DNA of 40,830 bases, from contig NZ_AEJB01000396.1 in assembly GCF_000331005.1 (NCBI RefSeq), forward strand, positions 1 through 40,830, given 5' to 3'. This DNA is from Streptomyces turgidiscabies Car8. GTDB taxonomy: Bacteria; Actinomycetota; Actinomycetes; Streptomycetales; Streptomycetaceae. The notes beneath the pieces were generated by a model. That model was not told the DNA's origin and did no database searches. It saw nothing but the letters and a program-made list of their open reading frames with translations. Shown here piece by piece: positions 31,661-40,501 of the stretch (within the stretch, counting starts at the first letter, position 1; each line of letters begins with the position of its first letter). Made by a program: the position numbers and the translations under genes.

Positions 31661-32755
31661 TCACACCTGCGGGTGTCCCAACCGCAGGGTCCGCTCGGCC
31701 AGTTCACTGATCCGTACCCCGTCGAAGCCGAACACCGCGCTGCGTACGGTGTCCTCCAGCGGGTCCTTCCACCGGCTCGGGATCGCCTCCGCACCGCACA
31801 GCACGCCCGCCACCGAGCCCGCCGTCGCGCCGTTCGAGTCGGTGTCCAGGCCGCCCCGGACGGTCAGCGCGATCGTTCGCGTGAAGTCGCCGTCGCCGTA
31901 CAGGAGCCCGGCGGTCAGGACGGCGATGTTCGGCACGGTGTGGATCCAGCCGAGCCCGGCGGTCTCCTCGGCGAGCGCGTCGAGGGTGTCCTCCCAGGTC
32001 AGGCGTGTCTGATGCAGCGCCATGACCCGGCGCACCGTACGGGCCAGACGGCTGCTCGCCGGGATCACCGTCAGCGCAGTGTCCAGGGCGTGGCGCACCG
32101 TGGGTGCCGTGAACGCCGCCGAGATCAGTGCCGCCGCGAACATCGCCCCGTACACACCGTTGCCCGTGTGCGAGAGGACGGCGTCCCTGCGGGCCAGGTA
32201 GGCGGCGCGCTGCGGGGCGTCCGGGCAGGTCCAGCCGTAGATGTCGGCGCGGATCTGGGCGCCGATCCACTCCTGGTAGGGGTTGTCGTACGTGGCGGTC
32301 AGCGGCGGCTTGAGACCGGCCGTGAGGTTGCGATAGGCGACGCGTTCCGCCGTGAACGTCTGCAGGAACGGCAGCCGCAGCAGCCAGAGTTCGCCGACCT
32401 GCTCGGTGCTGAAGTCGAAACCGTGCGTCTCCAGCAGGTCCAGGCCGAGGATCGCGTAGTCGACGTCGTCGTCACGGCAGCTGCCGTGGATCCGGCCGCG
32501 TACGCACTCACGCCACTCCTTGCGCAGCCGGAAGCCGTCGGTGTCGTCGTCCCCGTCCTGGCTGCCGGCCGGCGGCTCGGGCAGATAGTCGGTGAGCGGC
32601 AGGGCGCCGGTGTGCCGCAGATAGCGGTCGATGCGGTCGCGCGTCCAGTAGTCGCCCCGCTCGACCGGCTTGCCGAGCATGTTGCCCGCGATCCGGCCGA
32701 GCCAGCCCCCGAGAACACGGTCTGCCTGTCCGGTGGTCATGCCCACAGCGGTCAT
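31661..32755 (-). CDS. ADP-ribosylglycohydrolase-family protein
   Basis: 364 residues with the DraG/ARH fold signatures: GRIAGNMLGKPVE at the start, the metal-binding acidic run RDDDVDYAILGL (Asp95-97) and GGLDTDSNGATAGSVAG (Asp304, Asp306). These bind the two Mg ions used to cleave N- or O-glycosidic ADP-ribose bonds. ATG 32755 has GGAGG directly adjacent; GTG 32746, nine bases further in, has better spacing and could be the true start. The NUDIX gene follows 52 bases downstream; the glycerate kinase gene is divergent. It would release ADP-ribose from proteins or small molecules; the natural target is unknown. Confidence 0.9.
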   Translation of the reverse strand: MTAVGMTTGQADRVLGGWLGRIAGNMLGKPVERGDYWTRDRIDRYLRHTGALPLTDYLPEPPAGSQDGDDDTDGFRLRKEWRECVRGRIHGSCRDDDVDYAILGLDLLETHGFDFSTEQVGELWLLRLPFLQTFTAERVAYRNLTAGLKPPLTATYDNPYQEWIGAQIRADIYGWTCPDAPQRAAYLARRDAVLSHTGNGVYGAMFAAALISAAFTAPTVRHALDTALTVIPASSRLARTVRRVMALHQTRLTWEDTLDALAEETAGLGWIHTVPNIAVLTAGLLYGDGDFTRTIALTVRGGLDTDSNGATAGSVAGVLCGAEAIPSRWKDPLEDTVRSAVFGFDGVRISELAERTLRLGHPQV

Positions 32756-32901
32756 CCCTCCGGTCTACCACCATCCGGTGTCCGTGATGCCTCGGCTGTG
32801 AGCGGCCGGGAGGGCATGACGGGGCGGGGCTCCTCCGGTTAAGGTCGCAGCGGCGCGACTGCCCTGATCTGTGCGGGGCCGGAAAGCAAGGGGAGTACAG
32901 G

Positions 32902-34071
32902 GTGGCGGACGCTGCGGGTACGGCGCGTGTGACAGGTGTGCGGACGGCACGGGTGCTGATCGCCGCCGACAAGTTCAAGGGATCGCTGACGGCCGTGGAG
33001 GTCGCCGAGCGTGTGACCGCCGGACTGCGCAGGGCGGCACCCGGTGTCGAGGTCGAGTCGCTCCCCGTGGCGGACGGCGGTGACGGGACCGTGGCCGCCG
33101 CGGTCGCCGCCGGATTCGAACGGCGCGAGGTACGGGTCGCGGGCCCGCTCGGGCACGAGGTGACGGCCGCGTTCGCGCTGCGCGGCGACACCGCCGTGGT
33201 GGAGATGGCGGAGGCGAGCGGGCTGCAGCGGCTGCCCGCGGGCGTCTTCGCGCCGCTCTCGTCATCGACGTACGGCTCCGGCGAACTCCTGCGGGCCGCG
33301 CTGGACGCGGGCGCGCGCACGATCGTCTTCGGGGTCGGCGGCAGCGCCACCACCGACGGGGGCGCGGGCATGCTGTCCGCGCTCGGCGCGCGCTTCCTGG
33401 ACGCCGACGGCGAGCCCGTGCCGCCCGGGGGAGGCGGCCTGGAGGGACTCGTCACGGCCGACCTCTCGGGCCTGGACATCCGCCTCGCTGACGTCGATCT
33501 CGTGCTGGCCAGCGATGTGGACAACCCGCTGACCGGGCCGACGGGCGCGCCCGCGGTGTACGGCCCGCAGAAGGGCGCCTCCCCGGACGACGTGGCCGCC
33601 CTCGACGAGGCCCTCGCGCACTACGCGAAGGTCCTGGAGACGGCGATCGGCCCGAAGGCCGCCGAGCACGCCGCCGCACCCGGCGCGGGTGCCGCCGGCG
33701 GCATCGGTTACGGCGCCCTGGTCCTCGGCGCCCGGTTCCGGCCCGGCATCGAGGTCATGCTCGACGTCCTCGGCTTCGCGCCCGCGCTGGACCGCGCGAC
33801 GCTGGTGATCACCGGCGAGGGCTCCCTCGACGAGCAGACCCTGCACGGCAAGGCCCCGGCCGGCGTCGCCGCGGCGGCGCGCGCTCTGGGCCGCGAGGTC
33901 GTCGCGGTCTGCGGACGCCTGGCCCTGCGCCCGGAGGCACTGGGCCGGGCCGGTATCCGGCGCGCCTACCCCCTGACGGAGATCGAGCCGGACATCGCGA
34001 AGTGCATCGCCGACGCCGGACCGATCCTGGAACGGGTCGCGGAGAACATCGGACGCGACTTCCTGGTCTGA
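32902..34071 (+). CDS. Glycerate kinase (GlxK/GarK type)
   Basis: 389 residues. Family motifs: LIAADKFKGSLTAVEVAE near the start, VADGGDGTV, VFGVGGSATTDGGAGML, ASDVDNPLTGPTGAPAVYG and VITGEGSLDEQTLHGKAP. It phosphorylates glycerate, linking glyoxylate or serine-derived glycerate to glycolysis. GTG 32902 with GGGGAG six or seven bases upstream. Downstream, tail to tail, lies a PucR-type regulator; in enterobacteria glycerate kinase belongs to the glyoxylate arm of allantoin breakdown, a suggestive but unproven parallel. A hairpin separates the two. Confidence 0.93.
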   Translation: MADAAGTARVTGVRTARVLIAADKFKGSLTAVEVAERVTAGLRRAAPGVEVESLPVADGGDGTVAAAVAAGFERREVRVAGPLGHEVTAAFALRGDTAVVEMAEASGLQRLPAGVFAPLSSSTYGSGELLRAALDAGARTIVFGVGGSATTDGGAGMLSALGARFLDADGEPVPPGGGGLEGLVTADLSGLDIRLADVDLVLASDVDNPLTGPTGAPAVYGPQKGASPDDVAALDEALAHYAKVLETAIGPKAAEHAAAPGAGAAGGIGYGALVLGARFRPGIEVMLDVLGFAPALDRATLVITGEGSLDEQTLHGKAPAGVAAAARALGREVVAVCGRLALRPEALGRAGIRRAYPLTEIEPDIAKCIADAGPILERVAENIGRDFLV

Positions 34072-34074
34072 CAG

Positions 34075-34102
34075 CGCCGCCGGGGGCGACTCCCCTTCGG
34101 CG
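34075..34102. terminator. Hairpin after glycerate kinase gene
   Basis: CGCCG (34075-34079) pairs with CGGCG (34098-34102) and, past a 2x2 internal loop, GGGG (34082-34085) pairs with CCCC (34092-34095) around a 6-base loop. It starts four bases after the stop, between convergent genes. Confidence 0.5.
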
Positions 34103-34103
34103 T

Positions 34104-34138
34104 CACCCGCTACCCGCTACCCGCTACCCGTTACCCGC
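34104..34138 (+). repeat. 7-bp tandem repeat, five copies
   Basis: Five units of (T/C)ACCCG(C/T) run from 34104 to 34138, three of them exactly TACCCGC. The array crosses the stop codon of the minus-strand PucR-type gene, so copy-number change would alter its C-terminal residues. Confidence 0.7.
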
Positions 34139-35365
34139 GAGCCGCGACGCCTCTTCCTGTGCGCCCGTCGGCCCCGACAGCCGGTACGCGTCCAGCGCCA
34201 GCGTCATCTCGATCAGGTCGCGCGGTCTCGCCAGTGACCTGGACGTCAGCTGTTCGAGCCGCCGCAGCCGGTTGAACACCGTGTTGCGGTGGCAGTACAG
34301 CCGTCCGGCCGCCCGGCCCGCTGACCCTTCGCAGGCCAGCCACATGTCCAGCGTCTCCAGCAGCAGCTCCCGGTCCGCCGGCTCCAGCCCGACCAGGGCG
34401 CCGAAGACGGCCGACACCAGCCGGTTCGCGAGTTCCGGCTGGCTCACCACCAGAGCCGTCGGCATCCGCTGGTCCAGCCGTACGATCTCGCTCGCGTCCG
34501 GCGGGCAGGTACGCAGCGCCAGTTCCGCCAGCCGCCGGGCCCGCCCCAGCTCGGTCAGCCCCGACACGACGGGACTGATCCCGCCCGCCCCCGAGCACCG
34601 CCCGCTCAGCGCCTGCGCCACCGCGTCGAGCCCCTGGTCGGGCCCCAGCAGCACCACGCCCACCTCCCGGTCGGCCCGCATCCGCCACACGAACCGGTAC
34701 CCGGCCCCCCGCAACGGCCGGTGGAAGGCCTCCCTCGGGTCCCGTCGCTCCGCCCGCAGCACGACCACCGCGTACGTGCCCCGCTCCGGCAGGTCGAGCC
34801 CGGCCGCGGCCCTGGCAGCCAGCCCCGGCGACTCCTGGCCGTCGAGCAGCGCGTCCAGCAACGCCTGCAACCGCTCGTCCGTACGCCGCCGTAACTCCAT
34901 CTCGGTCGCCCGGTACGCCTCCGACGCCACCGCCGCCTGCGCGTCGATCGCCGCCCACACCAGGGTCGCCGACCGCATCAGCACACCGAGCCGCTCGGGT
35001 TCCTGGCCGCCCGCGCCCTCCAGCAGCGCGTCCCACACCAGATAGCCCGCACTGCGGTAGGCGTGCACCAGTAACTCCAGCGGCAGGCCCTGCTGGGCGC
35101 GGCGCCGGCCCGCGTCCTCGGCGTACTCCAGGTCGCGGCGCGGTGAGCCCCGGGGCGCGGAGATCGTCCCGATGCCGATGCGCATCGCCTCCTCCGCCTC
35201 CCGCCACTGCTGGTCGTCCGGGAGGACCTGGCCGTAGACGGGGGAGTGCTCCGATAGTTGCCGCACATGTTCGTCCACCAGCTCCGGCACCCGTTCCAGC
35301 AGCGCCGCGCAGGACTCGGAGAGCACCTGCCAGTCATGTCCCGTACGCCTTCTGCGCGGTCCCAT
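34124..35365 (-). CDS. PucR/CdaR-family transcriptional regulator
   Basis: 413 residues from ATG 35365; a longer frame exists, but the homologous part begins near DWQVLSESCAALLERVPELV. A long sensor region is followed by the C-terminal PucR helix-turn-helix (ETLDMWLACEGSAGRAAGRL then HRNTVFNRLRRLEQLT). No good ribosome-binding site precedes the ATG. It is divergent from the five-gene HAAT transporter with 198 bases between, and a perfect palindrome lies in that space, so it very likely controls the transporter and itself. The substrate signal is unknown; PucR proteins often respond to purine or amino-acid metabolites. Confidence 0.88.
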   Translation of the reverse strand: MGPRRRRTGHDWQVLSESCAALLERVPELVDEHVRQLSEHSPVYGQVLPDDQQWREAEEAMRIGIGTISAPRGSPRRDLEYAEDAGRRRAQQGLPLELLVHAYRSAGYLVWDALLEGAGGQEPERLGVLMRSATLVWAAIDAQAAVASEAYRATEMELRRRTDERLQALLDALLDGQESPGLAARAAAGLDLPERGTYAVVVLRAERRDPREAFHRPLRGAGYRFVWRMRADREVGVVLLGPDQGLDAVAQALSGRCSGAGGISPVVSGLTELGRARRLAELALRTCPPDASEIVRLDQRMPTALVVSQPELANRLVSAVFGALVGLEPADRELLLETLDMWLACEGSAGRAAGRLYCHRNTVFNRLRRLEQLTSRSLARPRDLIEMTLALDAYRLSGPTGAQEEASRLAGNG

Positions 35366-35416
35366 GACCGGAGGATGCCACCCTCCGCGTTCCTTCGGCA
35401 GGCCCCTGACACGCAG

Positions 35417-35436
35417 CGTTGTGCACGCGCACAACG
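35417..35436. promoter_or_regulatory. Perfect palindromic operator candidate
   Basis: CGTTGTGC (35417-35424) and GCACAACG (35429-35436) form an 8-4-8 perfect inverted repeat in the divergent region between the PucR-type regulator and the transporter operon, 52 bases from the regulator start and 128 from the livF start. Likely binding site of that regulator. Confidence 0.6.
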
Positions 35437-35563
35437 GGCGGCGGAGTCCGCTGGTCACCGGCCACGTTTCGGCGGGGTTTCGGCCCCGACCCGTGGACGG
35501 ACGCCCGCCCCGGTGCTGGGCTGAGCGCCACATCGGACGGAAGTGCGGAAGGGAGCGGAGGCC

Positions 35564-36394
35564 ATGGGCGGCGGAACAAGGGGATCTCCGGGCGGCGGAG
35601 CTCTCGTCGTACGGGACCTGTCGGTCGCGTACGGGCCTGTGCGCGCCCTTCGTCAGGTGTCGCTGGAGGTGCCCGAGGCGGCCGTCGTGACGGTGCTGGG
35701 CTCCAACGGCGCGGGCAAGTCCACGCTGTTACGGGCCATCAGCCGCACCCTCGCTTTCCAGGGCGGGGCCTCGACCGGAGGCACCGTCACCCTCGGCGGA
35801 CGCCGGATCGACGGGCTGGCCCCCGACCGGGTGGTGGCCGCCGGGGTCTCCCAAGTCCCGGAAGGGCGGCGGGTGTTCGCCCGGATGACCGTCGCCGACA
35901 ATCTGCGCGCCGGAGCCCTCGGCGCCCGTGGCGGACGTGCCGAACGGGCCGCCGCCGTGCGCCGCGTCCACGAACTCTTCCCCGTCCTCGCCGACCGCGC
36001 CCAGCAGCGCGCCGGCCTGCTGTCGGGCGGCGAGCAGCAGATGCTGGCCGTCGCACGTGCCCTGATGGCCGCCCCGGGCGTCCTGCTCCTCGACGAGCCG
36101 TCGCTGGGCCTCGCCCCGCTGATGGCCGCGCGCATCGCCGACACCGTGCGGGAGATCAACGCCCAGGGCACCTCCGTCCTGCTCGTCGAACAGAACGCCG
36201 CCCTGGCCCTCCGGCTGGCCACCCACGCCTACGTCCTGGAGGTCGGCGAGGTCACCCTCTCCGGTCCCTGCGCCGAACTCGCCGCCTCCGACGAGGTCCG
36301 GCGCCGCTATCTGGGCGTGGTGGACGAGGACGCGGCGGCCGACGTGCCCGGGCCGACGAACTCCATGCCGAGGCTCAGCAGATGGGAGGCCTGA
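35564..36394 (+). CDS. livF: HAAT-family ABC transporter ATPase (LivF type)
   Basis: 276 residues from ATG 35564 (AAGGGAG nine bases upstream; a GTG at 35543 would add seven). Walker A GSNGAGKST (46-54), signature LLSGGEQQMLAVARAL and Walker B VLLLDEPSLGLAP are intact. The domain plan is LivF, one of the two ATPases of branched-chain-amino-acid-type importers. First gene of livF-livG-livH-livM-binding protein, with overlaps from the second gene on. The last 25 residues are a variable extension. Confidence 0.92.
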   Translation: MGGGTRGSPGGGALVVRDLSVAYGPVRALRQVSLEVPEAAVVTVLGSNGAGKSTLLRAISRTLAFQGGASTGGTVTLGGRRIDGLAPDRVVAAGVSQVPEGRRVFARMTVADNLRAGALGARGGRAERAAAVRRVHELFPVLADRAQQRAGLLSGGEQQMLAVARALMAAPGVLLLDEPSLGLAPLMAARIADTVREINAQGTSVLLVEQNAALALRLATHAYVLEVGEVTLSGPCAELAASDEVRRRYLGVVDEDAAADVPGPTNSMPRLSRWEA

Positions 36395-36400
36395 TCCACA

Positions 36401-37219
36401 GTGACCAGACGTGCCGGACCGGCGTCGTCCACCATTGACGCCCATGCCGTTCCCTCCCTCGACGTCGATCACCTCACCGTCCGCTTCTCCGGCCTCCTCG
36501 CTCTCGACGACGTCAGCTTCACCGTCCGCCCCGGCACCGTCCACGCCCTGATCGGGCCCAACGGCGCGGGCAAGTCCACCTGCTTCAACGTCCTGTCCGG
36601 TGTCTACCGGGCCACCTCCGGCAGCGTCCGCTTCGGTGAGCACGAGCTGACCGGCCTGCCCCCGCACCGCATCGCCGGCCTCGGCGTCGCCCGGATCTTC
36701 CAGAACCTCGCCCTGCCGCCCCACGCCACCGTCGAGGACAGCCTGCTGCTCGGCCGCCACCGGCTCACCAGGACCGGCTTCGTCGCCGCCGGACTCCGGC
36801 TGCCGTCGGCGGCGCACGAGGACCGCCGACACCGCGCGCGGGTGCGGGAGATCGCCGAGTTCGTCGGCCTGGAGGGAGCCCTGGGCCGCCCCGCCGGCTC
36901 CCTGCCGTACGGGCAGCAGAAGCTCGCGGAACTCGCCCGGGCCCTGTGCATGGAGCCACGGCTGCTGCTCCTCGACGAACCGGTGGCCGGAATGACCGCC
37001 GACGAACGGCGCCGGGTAGCGGCCGTCATCGCCGGGGTCCGCGACAGCCTCGGCATCTCGATCGTCCTGGTGGAGCACGACATGGGGGTGGTCATGAGAC
37101 TCGCCGACACGGTCACCGTCCTGGACTTCGGCCGACGGATCGCGGACGGGGCCCCGGCGGACGTACAGAACGACCCGGAGGTCGTCCGGGCCTATCTCGG
37201 TGAGGAGGCCACCCCATGA
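36401..37219 (+). CDS. livG: HAAT-family ABC transporter ATPase (LivG type)
   Basis: 272 residues from GTG 36401, with GGGAGG 11 bases upstream inside the end of livF. Walker A GPNGAGKST (52-60), signature LPYGQQKLAELARAL and Walker B LLLLDEPVAGM, followed by VLVEHDMGVVMRLADTVTVL, identify the LivG type. Six bases after livF; its stop overlaps the livH ATG (ATGA). Confidence 0.92.
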   Translation: MTRRAGPASSTIDAHAVPSLDVDHLTVRFSGLLALDDVSFTVRPGTVHALIGPNGAGKSTCFNVLSGVYRATSGSVRFGEHELTGLPPHRIAGLGVARIFQNLALPPHATVEDSLLLGRHRLTRTGFVAAGLRLPSAAHEDRRHRARVREIAEFVGLEGALGRPAGSLPYGQQKLAELARALCMEPRLLLLDEPVAGMTADERRRVAAVIAGVRDSLGISIVLVEHDMGVVMRLADTVTVLDFGRRIADGAPADVQNDPEVVRAYLGEEATP

Positions 37220-38106
37220 GCACCTTCGCCGAACTGCTCCTCAACGGCGTCTCCATGGGCAGCGTGTACGCCCTCATCGCCCTCGGCTTCGTCGTGATCT
37301 TCCGGGCCACGGAGGTCGTCAACTTCGCGCACGCCTCGCTGCTGCTCGCCGGCGGCTACGTCACCGCCTCCCTCCACGACGACATCGGCTTCTGGCCCGC
37401 GCTGGGGGCGGGAATCGTCGGTGCGGCGCTCGTCGGCGCGGCCGTGGAGTTCCTGGTGATGCGCCGCGCCCGGGGCGGCGACCACAGTGTGCTGGCCATC
37501 GTCACCATCGGCGTCGACATCCTGCTGACCACCGAACTCACCCGCCGCCTCGGTACGGACGTCCTCGCGCTCGGCGACCCCTGGGGCGACGCCGTCCTCA
37601 CCCTCGGTCCGATCTCGCTCGCGCACACCCGGATCGCCGCCTTCGTCGCCGCGGCCCTGCTCATCACGGCCTTCCTGCTGGCCTTCCGCTACACCAGCTG
37701 GGGCGTGGCGATGCGCGCGGCGGCCGAGAGCACGGAGACGGCCGCCCTCATGGGGGTCAGGCTGGGCCGCGTCTCGCTCGGCGCCTGGGCCGTCGCGGGC
37801 GGCCTCGCGGCCGTCGCCGCCCTCTTCCTCACCGTCTTCCCGACCCCCGGCCTGGAACGGGCCACCTCCCTCGCCGCGTTCAAGGCGTTCCCGGCCGCCA
37901 TCCTCGGCGGCCTCGACTCCACGACCGGCGCCCTCGTCGGCGGCCTGGTGGTCGGCGTCACCGAGTCCCTCGCCACCGGCTACCAGAGCGACCTTGCCTT
38001 CATGGGCCGCGGCCTCGGCGACCTCGCGCCCTATCTGGTCATGGTGGCGATCCTGCTTGTCCGGCCCGCCGGGCTCTTCGGTACGAAGGAGCCGGCCCGT
38101 GTCTGA
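37216..38106 (+). CDS. livH: HAAT-family permease (LivH type)
   Basis: 296 residues with about eight membrane helices. The N-terminus LLLNGVSMGSVYALIALGF followed by ATEVVNFAHASLLLAGGY is the LivH signature. RATSLAAFKAFPAAILGGLDS near the C-terminus contacts the ATPase in this family. ATGA overlap with livG and a second overlap with livM (GTG 38099) indicate tight translational coupling. Confidence 0.93.
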   Translation: MSTFAELLLNGVSMGSVYALIALGFVVIFRATEVVNFAHASLLLAGGYVTASLHDDIGFWPALGAGIVGAALVGAAVEFLVMRRARGGDHSVLAIVTIGVDILLTTELTRRLGTDVLALGDPWGDAVLTLGPISLAHTRIAAFVAAALLITAFLLAFRYTSWGVAMRAAAESTETAALMGVRLGRVSLGAWAVAGGLAAVAALFLTVFPTPGLERATSLAAFKAFPAAILGGLDSTTGALVGGLVVGVTESLATGYQSDLAFMGRGLGDLAPYLVMVAILLVRPAGLFGTKEPARV

Positions 38107-39199
38107 CGCCCTCGCCGCCACGGCCAAGCCCCGACGCGCCCTCCGCCGACCGCCCGCGCGGACGTACGCGGCCACCGCGGGCGCCCTCCTGCTGCTCGCC
38201 CTCCCGTTCTACCTGGACCGCTTCTGGCTCCAGGCCGGCCTGTTCGCCATGGCCGCCGCGATCGGCGCCATCGGCATCAACCTCCTCACCGGCGCCACCG
38301 GGCAGCTCTCCATGGGCCACGCCTTCTTCCTCGCCGTCGGCGCCTACAGCTACTGCGTGTTCGCCGCGGACGGGGGTGACGGGCTGAGCGGACTCGGGCT
38401 GCCCACCTGGCTCGCGGTCGTCCTGGCCACCCTCGTCGCGGGCGCCGCCGGGGGCCTGTTCAGCCCGATCGCCGGGCGGCTGCGCGGCCCCTACCTCGGT
38501 ATCGCCACCATCGCCCTGATCTTCATCGGCCAGCACGTCCTGTTCAACGCCCGCGACCTCACCGGCGGCTTCAACGGCCGTGACGTACCGCCGCTGAGCC
38601 TCTTCGGCCTCACCTTCGACGACCGTGAACTCCTCGTCGCGAACGTGCCGTTCGGCTCCGCGGAGAAGCTCTGGTACGCCGGACTCGTCCTCCTGCTCGG
38701 CTGCGCCCTGTTCGCCCGTGGTGTCCTGCGCGGGCGGCCCGGACGGGCCATGAACGCCATCCGCGACCACCGCATCGCCGCCGGGGTGATCGGCGTGCCC
38801 GTGGCCCGCTACCGCGCCGGGGTCTTCGTCCTGTCCTCGATGTACGCGGGGCTCGCCGGTGTCCTGCTCGCCCTCGTCTTCCAGCGGACCGTGCCCGACT
38901 ACTTCGGCATCACGCTCTCGCTGGAGTACCTCGCCATGATCGTCATCGGCGGGCTCGGCTCGGTCTCCGGGGCGGTGGTCGGCGCGCTCTTCGTCTCGCT
39001 GCTGCCGCAGCTGCTGACCCGCTACAGCGACGCCCTGCCCCTGGTCTCCGCCCCGGGCACGGGCGGGATCGCACCGGGCGAGGCGTCCCGGTACCTGTAC
39101 GGCGCCGCCGTCGTGGCGGTGGTGCTCTTCCTGCCGGGCGGGCTGGTCAGGGTGGCCGCCCGGCGCCGCTTCGGACGTAATCCAGGGGAGGAACGATGA
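38099..39199 (+). CDS. livM: HAAT-family permease (LivM type)
   Basis: 366 residues from GTG 38099, with AAGGAG seven bases upstream and an 8-base overlap with livH. The segments IGINLLTGATGQLSMGHAFF and GPYLGIATIALIFIGQHV are LivM landmarks; MIVIGGLGSVSGAVVGA lies near the end. A longer open frame upstream is a shadow of livH. Together with LivH it forms the channel. Confidence 0.92.
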   Translation: MSDALAATAKPRRALRRPPARTYAATAGALLLLALPFYLDRFWLQAGLFAMAAAIGAIGINLLTGATGQLSMGHAFFLAVGAYSYCVFAADGGDGLSGLGLPTWLAVVLATLVAGAAGGLFSPIAGRLRGPYLGIATIALIFIGQHVLFNARDLTGGFNGRDVPPLSLFGLTFDDRELLVANVPFGSAEKLWYAGLVLLLGCALFARGVLRGRPGRAMNAIRDHRIAAGVIGVPVARYRAGVFVLSSMYAGLAGVLLALVFQRTVPDYFGITLSLEYLAMIVIGGLGSVSGAVVGALFVSLLPQLLTRYSDALPLVSAPGTGGIAPGEASRYLYGAAVVAVVLFLPGGLVRVAARRRFGRNPGEER

Positions 39200-40467
39200 C
39201 CACGAGATACGCGGCCCGAGCCGCCGCGGGCGCGCTCGCCGTGCTGCTCGCAGTGGCCGGATGCAGCTCCAAGGCCAAGGACGACGACGGGGGCGGCGAC
39301 GGTACGGCCTCGGCGGGCGGCGTCAAGACCGACGTGGGCGTGTCCGCCAAGACGATCACGGTCGGCGCGCTCACGGACATGACCGGGGTCTACGCGACCC
39401 TCGGCAAGAGCGTCACCCAGGCCCAGCAGCTGTATGTGAAGCAGCTGAACGCCGCAGGAGGCGTCTGCGGACGTCAGGTGACCCTCACCGTCCGCGACCA
39501 CGGCTACGACCCGCAGAAGGCCGTCTCCGGCTACACGGAGCTGGCCCCCAAGGTGCTGGGCTTCGCCCAGTTCATCGGCTCGCCGTTCGTCGCGGCGGTG
39601 AAACAGCGCGTCGACGGCCAGGACAAGGTCCTCGTGCTGCCCCAGGCCTGGGCGGCCTCGCTGCTCGGCAGCCCCTACATACGTGTGATCGGGTCGACGT
39701 ACGACATCGAGACGATCAACGCGGTCGACTTCCTGATCAACGAGAAGGGGATCAAGAAGGGCGACAGGATCGGTCATGTCTACTTCGAGGGGGACTACGG
39801 GGAGAGCGCCCTGGCCGGTGCCAAGTACATGGCGGAGAAGTCGGGGCTGACCATCGTCGAGCAGAAGATCAAGCCCACCGACAACGACATGACCGCACAG
39901 GTCGCCGCGCTGAAGCAGGCGGGCGTCAAGGCGATCGTGCTCAGCGCCGGCCCGCGCCAGGCCGCCTCGCTGGTCGGAGTGGCCGCGGCCGGCGGCTTCG
40001 GCGTCCCGGTCATCGGCAACAACTCGGCCTTCGCCCCGCAGCTCCTCGCCACTCAGGCGGGCCCGGCCCTGTCCAAGAACTACTGGGTCGCCTCACCGTC
40101 CCTGCCCATCGGGGCGGACACCCCGCAGGCGCAGAAGCTCGTGGCCGACTACCAGGCCGCGTACCCGGGCGACTCGCTGGACAACGGCGTGGTGGCGGGC
40201 TGGACCGCGGCCTCCGTCTTCGGCGAGGCACTGAAGAAGGCTTGCGCGGACAAGGACCTCACGCGCGCGGGCGTCGACCAGGCACTGTTGACGATCAACG
40301 CGTTCGACGCCGGCTTCGGCAGCCCGCAGGACTTCACCGACCCGAAGGCCCCCTCGTCCAAGGAGAGCGTGATCCTCCAGCCCGACAAGAGTGCGACGGG
40401 CGGTATGAAGGTCGTACGGGAGTCCGAGGCGTCGTCCGCCGCGGAGGGCTACGCGCCGGGCGCGTGA
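39196..40467 (+). CDS. HAAT-family substrate-binding lipoprotein
   Basis: 423 residues. The signal peptide ends in a lipobox (AVAGC, Cys23). The mature protein is a type I periplasmic-binding protein (VGALTDMTGVYATLGKSVTQ; GFAQFIGSPFVAAVKQ; VYFEGDYGESALAGAKYMAE). ATG 39196 overlaps the livM stop (ATGA) and has GGGAGG close upstream. It sets the specificity of the importer: amino acid, amide or urea-like ligands are all possible, and the PucR-type control hints at a nitrogen source. The operon ends here; a truncated mmsA faces it from the other strand. Confidence 0.92.
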   Translation: MTTRYAARAAAGALAVLLAVAGCSSKAKDDDGGGDGTASAGGVKTDVGVSAKTITVGALTDMTGVYATLGKSVTQAQQLYVKQLNAAGGVCGRQVTLTVRDHGYDPQKAVSGYTELAPKVLGFAQFIGSPFVAAVKQRVDGQDKVLVLPQAWAASLLGSPYIRVIGSTYDIETINAVDFLINEKGIKKGDRIGHVYFEGDYGESALAGAKYMAEKSGLTIVEQKIKPTDNDMTAQVAALKQAGVKAIVLSAGPRQAASLVGVAAAGGFGVPVIGNNSAFAPQLLATQAGPALSKNYWVASPSLPIGADTPQAQKLVADYQAAYPGDSLDNGVVAGWTAASVFGEALKKACADKDLTRAGVDQALLTINAFDAGFGSPQDFTDPKAPSSKESVILQPDKSATGGMKVVRESEASSAAEGYAPGA

Positions 40468-40501
40468 GCCCGAGAAACCGACCGCGCGACGAGGAGGCGG
40501 T

